Shown here: one piece after another, positions 6,216 to 13,129 of the stretch
Position numbering within the stretch: the stretch's first letter is position 1
Layout of the letters: each line of letters begins with the position of its first letter
DNA from: Deferribacteraceae bacterium
Lineage (GTDB): Bacteria; Chrysiogenota; Deferribacteres; Deferribacterales; JAISNW01
Reading direction: 5' to 3'
NCBI GenBank assembly: GCA_031278965.1
Contig: JAITJJ010000017.1
Location: forward strand, 1 to 18,354
Length of the DNA stretch: 18,354 bases
Notes under the pieces: generated by a model
What the model was told of the DNA's origin: nothing
What the model saw: the letters and a program-made list of their open reading frames with translations, nothing else
Databases searched by the model: none
Program-made: the position numbers and the translations under genes

Positions 6216-7798
6216 TATTTTTTGGCGGCTTCAATCGCCTTAATATGTTCTGTAATCTCAGGGTCCCCTGGGTGGAGGGTATCCGCCCGGCGTATGTAAA
6301 CTTCAGCTTCCTTTAACTTCCCTCTTCTGAAGAGCAGCCACCCCTTGCTGTCCAGATAGGCGTAGTTTTCAGGCTCCTGTGCTAAGGCTTTATCAATAAG
6401 GATCTCCGCCTCATCTAAATTTATATTCATATCCGCATAAAGATACCCCAAAAAATTTTGGAGAGACGCGGAGCCCGGCTCAATCTTAAGAGCATCTTTT
6501 AAAACCTCAATGCACTCTTCATTCCTTTCAGCGTTGGCTAAATTAAAGGCGAGGGTTTGCATAAGCTCCACATTTTCAGGATAATCCTGCAACCCTTTTT
6601 TTAAAATCTCCACACCTTCATCATATTTTTTCGTTTCTATGTAAGCTGTGCCCATCAAGAAATAAAATTGAACATCCCGTTCTATGGGGTCAATCTTTTC
6701 AAGAACCGCAATAACTTTAGGATACTCTTCGGCTATAATAAGATTTATGGCGCTGCGGAGGCGGAGGATAGTATAATCCGGGAATAGTTGCAATCCTTCG
6801 TCAAATATCGCTTGAGCGGCGGCAGTATTATTATCTATGGCGGCGGCAGAAATCCCTGCCATGTAAAATAGTTGCGGGTCGGTCTTATTGTCTGCAAGGG
6901 CTATCCCGTAAGCGGTTTGAGCCGTTTCATAATCCGTCTTTTGAAATGCCATAGCCCCCACATATTTAAGAACCGCCTGCTTTGCTCTCCCTTTCATATT
7001 GGAGGCGGCTTGCATATAGTGGCGGACTGTGCGTTCATAATCTTGTTTGGAGCTGTAAATATCCCCCAGGAAGAGATCCGGCAGGGCATAATCCGGGTGC
7101 TTTTCCGCAATTATAAGGAGGTATTTTGTAGCGTTATCCGTATCGTTGTCTTTTATATAGAGGTCTGCCAGATGAACCAGAGCAGAGGTATCATCCCAGC
7201 GCTCATAGGCTTTTTTAAAATCGTCTGCCGCTTCTTTCTTTTTATTTGTATATGCGTAGAGAACGCCCCTTGAGCGGATAAATTCATATCTGTCAAACTC
7301 ATCAATAAGGATCGTATAGCCCTCTATCGCCTTTTCATACTCTTTTAAGCGTTCTGAAATCATGGCAACAGCCAGGATATTCGTTTCGGAGCGTTCTATT
7401 TTAAGAGCGGAATCAAAGTGACCAGCGGCCAGCTTATACCAGCGGGTTTCCTCTTCAATATTACTGGAGTTCGCCTCTCCAATCGCCGTACAAAACGCCC
7501 CAATCTGGAAGGCAAGCTCTTCATTCTCCGGGAAATGTTTTATGGCTGAGCTTAAAGTTTCATAAGCGGCTTTCATATCCCCCAAAGCGTACTCAATATT
7601 TGCCACCCGCAGATAGATTGTTGCGGACTTTTCCTTTTTCAATAATTTATTATACGCTTCAAGAGCCTCTTTATAAAGCCCTTCCTTTTCATATTGGGAG
7701 GCTTGAAGATAGAGGGCAACATCCGTATGTTCGCTTGCCGGTGTGACTATGTTTATTAATAAAAACGCCAGACAAAAGAAAATTGATAACTTTTTCAT
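6215..7798 (-). CDS. Exported tetratricopeptide-repeat protein
   Basis: A 527-residue protein with an N-terminal signal peptide (MKKLSIFFCLAFLLINIV, cleavage probably near residue 22) and, after it, about a dozen degenerate tetratricopeptide repeats to the C-terminus. Repeat signatures include LYKEALEAYNKLLKKE, GDMKAAYETLSSAIKHFPEN, KKYDEGVEILKKGLQDYPEN, RNEECIEVLKDALKIEPG, NLDEAEILIDKALAQEPEN and a terminal GKLKEAEVYIRRADTLHPGD. TPR proteins are scaffolds for protein assembly; an exported one paired with a LolB-like lipoprotein fits a role in outer-membrane lipoprotein or protein complex assembly, but no specific function can be claimed. The start ATG and its upstream context lie in the left copy of a duplication of the accC 3' end, so its original overlap with accC has been replaced by a copy. 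Confidence 0.88.
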   Translation of the reverse strand: MKKLSIFFCLAFLLINIVTPASEHTDVALYLQASQYEKEGLYKEALEAYNKLLKKEKSATIYLRVANIEYALGDMKAAYETLSSAIKHFPENEELAFQIGAFCTAIGEANSSNIEEETRWYKLAAGHFDSALKIERSETNILAVAMISERLKEYEKAIEGYTILIDEFDRYEFIRSRGVLYAYTNKKKEAADDFKKAYERWDDTSALVHLADLYIKDNDTDNATKYLLIIAEKHPDYALPDLFLGDIYSSKQDYERTVRHYMQAASNMKGRAKQAVLKYVGAMAFQKTDYETAQTAYGIALADNKTDPQLFYMAGISAAAIDNNTAAAQAIFDEGLQLFPDYTILRLRSAINLIIAEEYPKVIAVLEKIDPIERDVQFYFLMGTAYIETKKYDEGVEILKKGLQDYPENVELMQTLAFNLANAERNEECIEVLKDALKIEPGSASLQNFLGYLYADMNINLDEAEILIDKALAQEPENYAYLDSKGWLLFRRGKLKEAEVYIRRADTLHPGDPEITEHIKAIEAAKK

Positions 7799-7847
7799 AA
7801 AAAATACCTATATAATCAGCGCTCAGATCGCCTTTAACAAAGGCAAA
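7787..7847. repeat. Direct duplication of the accC/TPR junction, left copy
   Basis: This 61-bp stretch matches 8027-8091 except for a 4-bp gap and two substitutions. It contains the first codons of the exported TPR gene and a non-functional copy of the last codons of accC. In this copy the accC frame is lost by the 4-bp deletion. Its presence indicates that the TPR gene originally started directly at the accC stop, as an ATGA overlap. Confidence 0.9.
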
Positions 7848-8038
7848 TACTGCCCGAAAAAGTGCAATAACAAATGGTGAGCGAAAGCGGATTTACTCCG
7901 CTGCAACGAACCTGAATCGCTAGCTGAGCGTGAGCGAAGCGAATTATGCGACGAAGCGAGCAGCGAACGAGATTGCCATATCGGGGGATAGGTAGAAAGG
8001 TAACCTGTCCCCTTTCTGAACACTATTAACTTTTTCAT
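7823..8038 (-). CDS. 71-codon scar ORF created by the duplication/insertion
   Basis: This frame starts with the duplicated TPR start (ATG overlapping the accC TGA as ATGA, then KKL) and runs through the inserted segment into the left copy of the accC end in the wrong frame. The translation is serine, leucine and arginine rich (LLASSHNSLRSRSASDSGSLQ) with no recognisable fold, as expected for a GCGA-rich repeat read by chance. It may well be translated, since it inherits the coupling of the original TPR start, and it ends 24 bp before the true TPR ATG. A functional protein is unlikely. Confidence 0.25.
   Translation of the reverse strand: MKKLIVFRKGTGYLSTYPPIWQSRSLLASSHNSLRSRSASDSGSLQRSKSAFAHHLLLHFFGQYLPLLKAI
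7848..8026. mobile_element. 179-bp hairpin-rich inserted segment (MITE/REP-like)
   Basis: This segment lies between the two copies of the duplicated accC/TPR junction. It contains two inverted pairs: AGCGGA/TCCGCT with a 5-base loop near 7880-7900, and GGGGATAGGT (7984-7993)/ACCTGTCCCC (8003-8012) with one G-T mismatch. The middle has GAGCGTGAGCGAAGCG and CGAAGCGAGCAGCGAACGAG followed by GATTGCC, a style of low-complexity, GCGA-rich sequence seen in many dispersed intergenic repeats. No transposase is present. A short non-autonomous element is the best explanation, but terminal repeats and a classical short target duplication are not evident; the flanking duplication is far longer than usual. 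Confidence 0.5.
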
Positions 8039-8091
8039 AAAAAATACCTATCTATATAATCGGTGCTCAGATCGCCTTTAACAAAGGCAAA
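8027..8091. repeat. Direct duplication of the accC/TPR junction, right copy
   Basis: The 65-bp original copy. It encodes the true accC C-terminus (KGDLSTDYIDRYFL) and its TGA stop, overlapped by an ATG followed by AAAAAGTTA, identical to the start of the exported TPR gene at 7798. The left copy is at 7787-7847. Confidence 0.9.
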
Positions 8092-9372
8092 ATGCTCCAA
8101 TATCTGCTTATGCAGAGGGATTGAAGTTTCTATCCCGTGCACTATAAATTCATCCAGAGAGCGTTTCATGCGGGCAATCGCCTCGTTTCGGTCTTCCCCG
8201 ATAACAATCAGCTTTGCTATCATGGAATCGTAATACGGCAAAACAGTATACCCTGTATATAGATTGGAATCAACCCTAACCCCATACCCTCCGGGGGAAT
8301 AGTATTCCGACACATTTCCTGGAGACGGTCGGAAAGAAACGGGATTTTCCGCATTTATACGGCACTCTATGGCATGCCCCAACAGTTTAATATCGTTTTG
8401 CACAATTTTCAGTTTCTCTCCGTCCGCGGTGCGTATCTGGAGCTTAATGAGATCCACCCCGGTGATCATCTCGGTTACGGCGTGCTCTACCTGTATGCGG
8501 GTGTTCATCTCCATAAAATAAAAGTTGCCGTGCTTATCTACCAAATATTCCAGCGTTCCCGCATTGCGATAACCCAGAGTTTTAACTGCATTTACGGAGA
8601 TTTCTCCCATCTTTTTGCGCAATTCCCCGCTTACACCGATGCTTGGGGCTTCCTCAAGGAGTTTCTGATGCCTCCGCTGAATGGAACACTCCCTTTCAAA
8701 AAAGTGAACCGCATTCCCGTAATGATCTCCAAATACCTGAACTTCTATATGCCTGGGGTTTTCTATAAATTTTTCAATATAAACCTCGTCATTGCCAAAT
8801 GCCTGCCCCGCCTCCCCTTTTGCAAGGTCAAAGTTATTGCGGAAAGAGATTTCATTATTGGCAACTCTCATTCCCTTCCCGCCTCCGCCAGCGCTTGCCT
8901 TAATTATGACTGGAAAACCGATGGAAGCGGCAAAATCCAGAGCCTCGTCAAGGGTTTTTACAACCCCGTCGCTTCCGGGCACCACAGGCATGCCAAGCGA
9001 GCGCATGGTCTCTTTTGCTGCAGACTTGTTGCCCATGATCTCAATATGCTCCGAAGACGGTCCCACAAAAGCAAATCCGCACTCCTCGCAGACTTTGGCA
9101 AACCCAGAATTCTCTGACAGAAAGCCGTAGCCTGGATGTATTGCGTCCGCTTGGGCTATTTCGGCGGCGGCAATAATATTTTTTATATTGCGGTAGCTTT
9201 TTGATGAATCCGCAGGACCGATGCAGACCGCCTCGTCTGCAAAAGCAACATGCAGGGATTCCTTGTCCACATCCGAATATACTGCAATACTGCGAATCCC
9301 CAGCTCTCGGCAAGCCCTTATTATTCTAAGGGCGATCTCGCCGCGATTTGCTATAAGGATTTTTTTGAACAT
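8035..9372 (-). CDS. accC: Biotin carboxylase subunit of acetyl-CoA carboxylase
   Basis: A 445-residue ATP-grasp enzyme that carboxylates biotin on AccB using ATP and bicarbonate, the first half-reaction of malonyl-CoA synthesis for fatty acids. It is full length and aligns almost without gaps to the E. coli enzyme by eye. Visible: the N-terminal KILIANRGEIALR, HPGYGFLSEN (79-88), Lys116 in NKSAAK, Lys158 and the glycine loop AGGGGKGM (161-168), and the catalytic/metal residues Glu288, Asn290 and Arg292 in MEMNTRIQVEH. The ATG overlaps the accB TAA by one base, giving strict coupling with its substrate protein. The 3' end is intact although it has been duplicated downstream. The carboxyltransferase genes accA and accD are not in the window. 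Confidence 0.97.
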   Translation of the reverse strand: MFKKILIANRGEIALRIIRACRELGIRSIAVYSDVDKESLHVAFADEAVCIGPADSSKSYRNIKNIIAAAEIAQADAIHPGYGFLSENSGFAKVCEECGFAFVGPSSEHIEIMGNKSAAKETMRSLGMPVVPGSDGVVKTLDEALDFAASIGFPVIIKASAGGGGKGMRVANNEISFRNNFDLAKGEAGQAFGNDEVYIEKFIENPRHIEVQVFGDHYGNAVHFFERECSIQRRHQKLLEEAPSIGVSGELRKKMGEISVNAVKTLGYRNAGTLEYLVDKHGNFYFMEMNTRIQVEHAVTEMITGVDLIKLQIRTADGEKLKIVQNDIKLLGHAIECRINAENPVSFRPSPGNVSEYYSPGGYGVRVDSNLYTGYTVLPYYDSMIAKLIVIGEDRNEAIARMKRSLDEFIVHGIETSIPLHKQILEHFAFVKGDLSTDYIDRYFL

Positions 9373-9812
9373 TATATGGCTTCCACCACAAAGATTGGCT
9401 GGCCGTATTCCACCGGATCCCCGTTTGCCACTAAAATATCAACTATGCGGCAACGGTAATCCGCCTCAATGGTATTCATTATCTTCATTGCCTCAATTAT
9501 GCAGAGGGTCTGCCCCTTTTCGGCTATATCTCCGGCTTTGACAAAAGGAGCTGCCCCTTGGGACGGCGCGGCGTAATATGTTCCTATCATCGGGGATTCA
9601 ATATAATTTCCTTCTTTCACGCTCCGCTCAACGGCTTTTTCTTCAACAACCGCTTCCTCTTTGGAGTGTGCAGGAACGGGCGTATAGTGTTCTTGGGAAA
9701 ATTTTGCGGCTTTGGACAGATATATGCGTTCCTCACCGCTTTCAACTTCAATCTCTGTTAAACCGGATCGGTCAAAGAAACGGATCAACTCTTTAACATC
9801 TTTTAGTTCCAA
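9372..9812 (-). CDS. accB: Biotin carboxyl carrier protein of acetyl-CoA carboxylase
   Basis: A 146-residue BCCP. The N-terminal helix (LKDVKELIRFFDRSGLTEIEVE) precedes a linker rich in Ala, Glu and Val, and the C-terminal biotinyl domain begins near residue 70 (IESPMIGTYY). Biotin attaches to Lys110 in the canonical EAMKIMN. The thumb-like insert typical of AccB (APSQGAAPFV) is present. The start is TTG at 9810-9812, supported by an AGGAGA ribosome site five bases upstream and no better nearby codon. It lies 15 bp after efp and overlaps accC by one base. The protein carries carboxybiotin from AccC to the AccA/AccD carboxyltransferase. Confidence 0.96.
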   Translation of the reverse strand: MELKDVKELIRFFDRSGLTEIEVESGEERIYLSKAAKFSQEHYTPVPAHSKEEAVVEEKAVERSVKEGNYIESPMIGTYYAAPSQGAAPFVKAGDIAEKGQTLCIIEAMKIMNTIEADYRCRIVDILVANGDPVEYGQPIFVVEAI

Positions 9813-9827
9813 TTTAGTCTCCTAACT

Positions 9828-10403
9828 TTAATCAGCGCGTTTTATGCGCTCTATATACACCCCTTCCCTGGTATCAACCTTAATTATATCACCTATGTTG
9901 ATAAAGAGAGGAACGCTTACAATTCCGCCGGCGGATAGCTTTGCGGGTTTGGTGGCGCCTGTTACGGTGTCGCCTTTTAAGCCAGGGTCCGTTTCCACCA
10001 CCGGAAGTTCCACAAAGTTCGGGAGGGTGATCCCTATGGGAGCTTTATTAAATATCTGAACCGTAACTATGGTATTTTCCGCCATAAAGTCTTTGGCATC
10101 CCCCGCCACATCAACCGGAATGTCAAACTGCTCAAAGGAGACGCTGTCCATAAAATAGCAGTTATCCGCATCTCTGTAAAGATACTGCATCTGTTTTTGT
10201 TCAAAATCGGGCTGTTTAATCTTTTCGTCTGAAATATAGGTGCGCTCTATCACCCGCCCGGAGATCAGATTTTTTACCTTTGTGCGGACATTCGCTCCGC
10301 CGCGCCCCACCTTTATATGCAGATACTCCACAACGCTGTAAGGTTCGCCGTCTATTTCAATTTTGATTCCTTTCTTAAACTGGTTTGGGGTTATCACTGC
10401 CAT
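9828..10403 (-). CDS. efp: Translation elongation factor P
   Basis: A 191-residue EF-P with the three beta-barrel domains: KOW-like N domain (VITPNQFKKGIKIEIDGEPY), OB domain, and a C-terminal signature KGDTVTGATKPAKLSAGGIVSVPLFINIGDIIKVDTREGVY. EF-P relieves ribosome stalling at proline runs. The loop that reaches the peptidyl-transferase centre reads HIKVGRGGANVRTK; by alignment Arg34 stands where E. coli has the modified Lys34, and Val32 replaces the usual proline. A lysine modification by EpmA is therefore ruled out at that site; arginine rhamnosylation by EarP or no modification are options, and no modification enzyme is in the window. The ATG follows an AAGGAGAG ribosome site, so expression is probably strong. 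Confidence 0.96.
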   Translation of the reverse strand: MAVITPNQFKKGIKIEIDGEPYSVVEYLHIKVGRGGANVRTKVKNLISGRVIERTYISDEKIKQPDFEQKQMQYLYRDADNCYFMDSVSFEQFDIPVDVAGDAKDFMAENTIVTVQIFNKAPIGITLPNFVELPVVETDPGLKGDTVTGATKPAKLSAGGIVSVPLFINIGDIIKVDTREGVYIERIKRAD

Positions 10404-10415
10404 AAACTCTCCTTC

Positions 10416-11462
10416 TTAGCTATTAAAAGAATATATATAATCATCAAGTCTGCTTAAATCCTCATATCCGTTTTCGATGACGCGGACAGTGTCTTCCAGG
10501 CGCACCCCAAACTCTTTTGGGAGATATATCCCCGGCTCAATAGTAAAGATCATATTTTGGACGATTATCTCTTCGCTTCCCGGTCGGATTGTTGGGGCCT
10601 CATGAACATCAACCCCCACTCCGTGCCCCGTGCCGTGCGAAAAATACTCTCCATATCCAAACTTTTCTATTACTCCTCTTGCCGCGGCATCAATGTCGCG
10701 GGCAACAACCCCCGGTTTTACCTTCTCTTTGGCGGCGTTTAATGCTTCCAGAACTATCTTTGCAACTTCGCCTGTCTTGGCGTTTCCCCCGTTATACAGG
10801 AAGCGGGTATAGTCACTTGTGTATAGTTTTTTTGTGCCAAAATCAACAATAATAGCATCGTCTATTGAAATAATCTTTTTGGTCGGTTCTCCGTGCGGAA
10901 GCGCCCCGCGGACTCCCGAAGCGGTTATGGTGGGAAAAGACAGGGATACCCCCAGTTTCTTCATATTATATTCAAGCGCCGCCGCCCAAGACGTTTCACT
11001 CTCTCCGCTTTTAAAACTCTCTAATGATGCCGTAAATGCTTTTGCAGCAATGGCGTATTGCTCCTTTACCGCAGCTGTCTCTTCAGCGCTCTTAACCGCC
11101 CTTAAAGTGGAAAGCGTTCCGTCTTCCAACGCAATTTCTGCACCATGAGCTGATAAAATCAGATAGTTTGAATAGACGCACCCCCTCTGTATTGTTATCT
11201 TTTTTCGTTTTTTTGCTAATTCGGTTAGATATTCGCTGTAACTTCTGGCTATTTCAATCTCCCATTCAGAGCCTAACAGTTCTTCGGCATAAAGCCTATA
11301 CCGGCTGTCGGTAATAAAGATTGGTTTTACCCCATCTAAAACGATATAAGCCGCGGAGCCGGTAAAACCGGTAAGCCAGCCTATATCAGAGAGAGATGTA
11401 ATAATATATCTCCCGTAATCTCTATCCGAAAGGGCGTTTAAAAGACGGTTAAGGTTATTCAT
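10416..11462 (-). CDS. Xaa-Pro peptidase, M24 family
   Basis: A 348-residue two-domain M24 metallopeptidase that removes residues next to proline. The N-terminal creatinase-like domain covers about 1-125 (GWLTGFTGSAAYIVLD, FITDSRYRLYAE). The C-terminal pita-bread domain carries all five dinuclear metal ligands: Asp207 and Asp217 (VDFGTKKLYTSDYTR), His280 (GTGHGVGVDVHE), Glu309 (FTIEPGIY) and Glu323 (VRLEDT). His190 and His287 fit the substrate histidines. It could be an aminopeptidase P/PepQ-type enzyme of the short (about 350-residue) class. The ATG at 11460-11462 is preferred over a TTG one codon earlier; it overlaps the end of the TPR gene by 8 bp. It is followed by efp after 12 bp, a pairing common in bacteria and linked by proline. 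Confidence 0.92.
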   Translation of the reverse strand: MNNLNRLLNALSDRDYGRYIITSLSDIGWLTGFTGSAAYIVLDGVKPIFITDSRYRLYAEELLGSEWEIEIARSYSEYLTELAKKRKKITIQRGCVYSNYLILSAHGAEIALEDGTLSTLRAVKSAEETAAVKEQYAIAAKAFTASLESFKSGESETSWAAALEYNMKKLGVSLSFPTITASGVRGALPHGEPTKKIISIDDAIIVDFGTKKLYTSDYTRFLYNGGNAKTGEVAKIVLEALNAAKEKVKPGVVARDIDAAARGVIEKFGYGEYFSHGTGHGVGVDVHEAPTIRPGSEEIIVQNMIFTIEPGIYLPKEFGVRLEDTVRVIENGYEDLSRLDDYIYSFNS

Positions 11463-13125
11463 CAAGATTATCTTTCTTTTGTATTGCAGTATCTATCTTT
11501 TCAGAATCATCGGCAAATACTTCTTCAATATCCACCCCGCCCTCTTTTAAGACAGCCTCCAAAAGGTTGCTTGGAATGAACGGGGCGGTGCTGTCTGGAG
11601 CTTGATCTGTTTTTTCTGCGATCCCTTCGGAGGATATGACAGTTTCGGCGGCTTCATCTTCCTCGCCGAAAGCGGCAAGGGCTTTAGGCAGAGCGTCAAG
11701 CGCCTTCACATCTTCCGGTATCGGCTCATTTATGGCAGAGAGAGCGGAGAGGGGAACCGTCTCTCCCTCCTCATCTTCATCCTGAATAGCGTTTAGGGCA
11801 GATGCAAGGTTTTCAAGAGCGTCGCCCTCGTCTGTTTCTTCATCCTCCGGTGGTTTTACGGCTATTTCATCTTCCGGAACATCTTCCGCACTTTCCGTCT
11901 GCCCCCCCCCTTCGTCAACTTCAGTTGGGTCTGTGGGAGGGAGGGGGATTTCAGGGAGCTTTTCCGGCGGGATATATTCCAATATTGCAGGTTTTTCTTC
12001 TCTTTTTGCGGCGGTTTCCGATTCGCTCTCTGCAGATTCTGTAAAAGCGGCGCTTTCTGACGGTTCCGTTATAACATCGGCGTTTACGGATTCCGCCGTC
12101 AAATCCAAATCCAAATCAGCGTAACTTTCCGCCGCCCTTGCAATGGCGGCGATCCCGCTGTCGGCATCGCTCTCTAAATCTTGTCTGTCTAGAGAGAGGT
12201 TTAATGCGTCTTGGAGAGAGAGGGGTTCTTCGCCTTCTTCAGAATCCGCCGCCTCTGCTGGAATTGCTGCAGGATCGGCGCTCTCCAATTCTATTTCCTC
12301 CGTTGCGGAGAGCATATCCGAATAGTCAATCGCTTCCGGGGGGAGAGCCTCTTCTTCGGGTTCGGGGGTTATGTTGGCATCCGCCAACGCCTTTAATATA
12401 TCCTCATTGCTCATATCGGGGGCTTTATCTATTGCGTCATCCCCCGACGGATAATCCACCTTCGCGACTCCCGCCACCGCTTGCTCTGCGGCTTGTTTTG
12501 CCAGAGTAGCGCTATGATCGCTTATCAAGTGATCAAGCGTCTTGCCTTGCTGTTTATAATTATTTATCTCGCGGGAGAGTTCATTTAAAGCTGTTTCAGC
12601 ATTCGTAAGAAGCGTTGGGATTCCAAATTGGGGATCGTCCGCGTCATAGTCAAAGATATCATCGGCTTCTTCTGCAACTGCAACGCTCTTATCCATAAAG
12701 TTGGCAAGCCCGCCTATATCATCCAGCCACGTAATAAGCTCCGTGTCTTCCGGGGCTTTCATATAGGCGGCGCGAAGATATTTTATGGCGTTGTCATTAT
12801 CGGCTTCACTCTTAAAGATCACCCCCAATAACTTAAAAGCCTTGTAGTTATCTTCATCTGAAAGCACCGCATCAAATAATATCTCCCGCGCCTCGTCTTT
12901 GCGCCCTACATGCATATACGCCTCTGCCAGAAGCACTTGCAGATGGGTGCAGAACTGACTGCGTTTAAGCCCTTCCTCCGCAATGGTTATGGCATCGGTA
13001 TATTCGCCGAGTTTGATATTAAGATATGCTATGGGAACCGAATAATCATTTTCCGGCTTCTCATCCGCTTCCGAATGGAAGAAGTCAAGGTCGGCAAGAT
13101 AGGCAGCCTTTACCTTTTCTTCCAC
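11455..13125 (-). CDS. Acidic TPR protein with a long disordered tail
   Basis: A 556-residue protein without a signal peptide, so probably cytoplasmic. Residues about 1-135 hold three or four tetratricopeptide-like repeats (LGEYTDAITIAEEGLKRS, GRKDEAREILFDAVLSDEDN, DNDNAIKYLRAAYMKAPED). From about 200 to the end it is dominated by Glu, Asp, Ala, Ser and Pro and looks disordered, with a few short possible binding helices (SNEDILKALADANI, LSLQDALNLSLD, IPSNLLEAVLKEGGVDIEEVF). A G9 run on the coding strand (11902-11910 on the plus strand) encodes three glycines. The start is GTG, 4 bp after the metG stop, with only a weak ribosome site, so coupling is likely. No specific family was recognised; similar TPR-plus-acidic-tail proteins occur near metG in related gene orders as far as I recall. 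Confidence 0.85.
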   Translation of the reverse strand: MEEKVKAAYLADLDFFHSEADEKPENDYSVPIAYLNIKLGEYTDAITIAEEGLKRSQFCTHLQVLLAEAYMHVGRKDEAREILFDAVLSDEDNYKAFKLLGVIFKSEADNDNAIKYLRAAYMKAPEDTELITWLDDIGGLANFMDKSVAVAEEADDIFDYDADDPQFGIPTLLTNAETALNELSREINNYKQQGKTLDHLISDHSATLAKQAAEQAVAGVAKVDYPSGDDAIDKAPDMSNEDILKALADANITPEPEEEALPPEAIDYSDMLSATEEIELESADPAAIPAEAADSEEGEEPLSLQDALNLSLDRQDLESDADSGIAAIARAAESYADLDLDLTAESVNADVITEPSESAAFTESAESESETAAKREEKPAILEYIPPEKLPEIPLPPTDPTEVDEGGGQTESAEDVPEDEIAVKPPEDEETDEGDALENLASALNAIQDEDEEGETVPLSALSAINEPIPEDVKALDALPKALAAFGEEDEAAETVISSEGIAEKTDQAPDSTAPFIPSNLLEAVLKEGGVDIEEVFADDSEKIDTAIQKKDNLDE

Positions 13126-13129
13126 AGCT

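Noticed and set aside
8374..9117. Long plus-strand frame of about 247 codons inside accC
   Set aside because: It lies wholly opposite the highly conserved accC coding sequence, has no domain-like content, and has no promoter or ribosome site.
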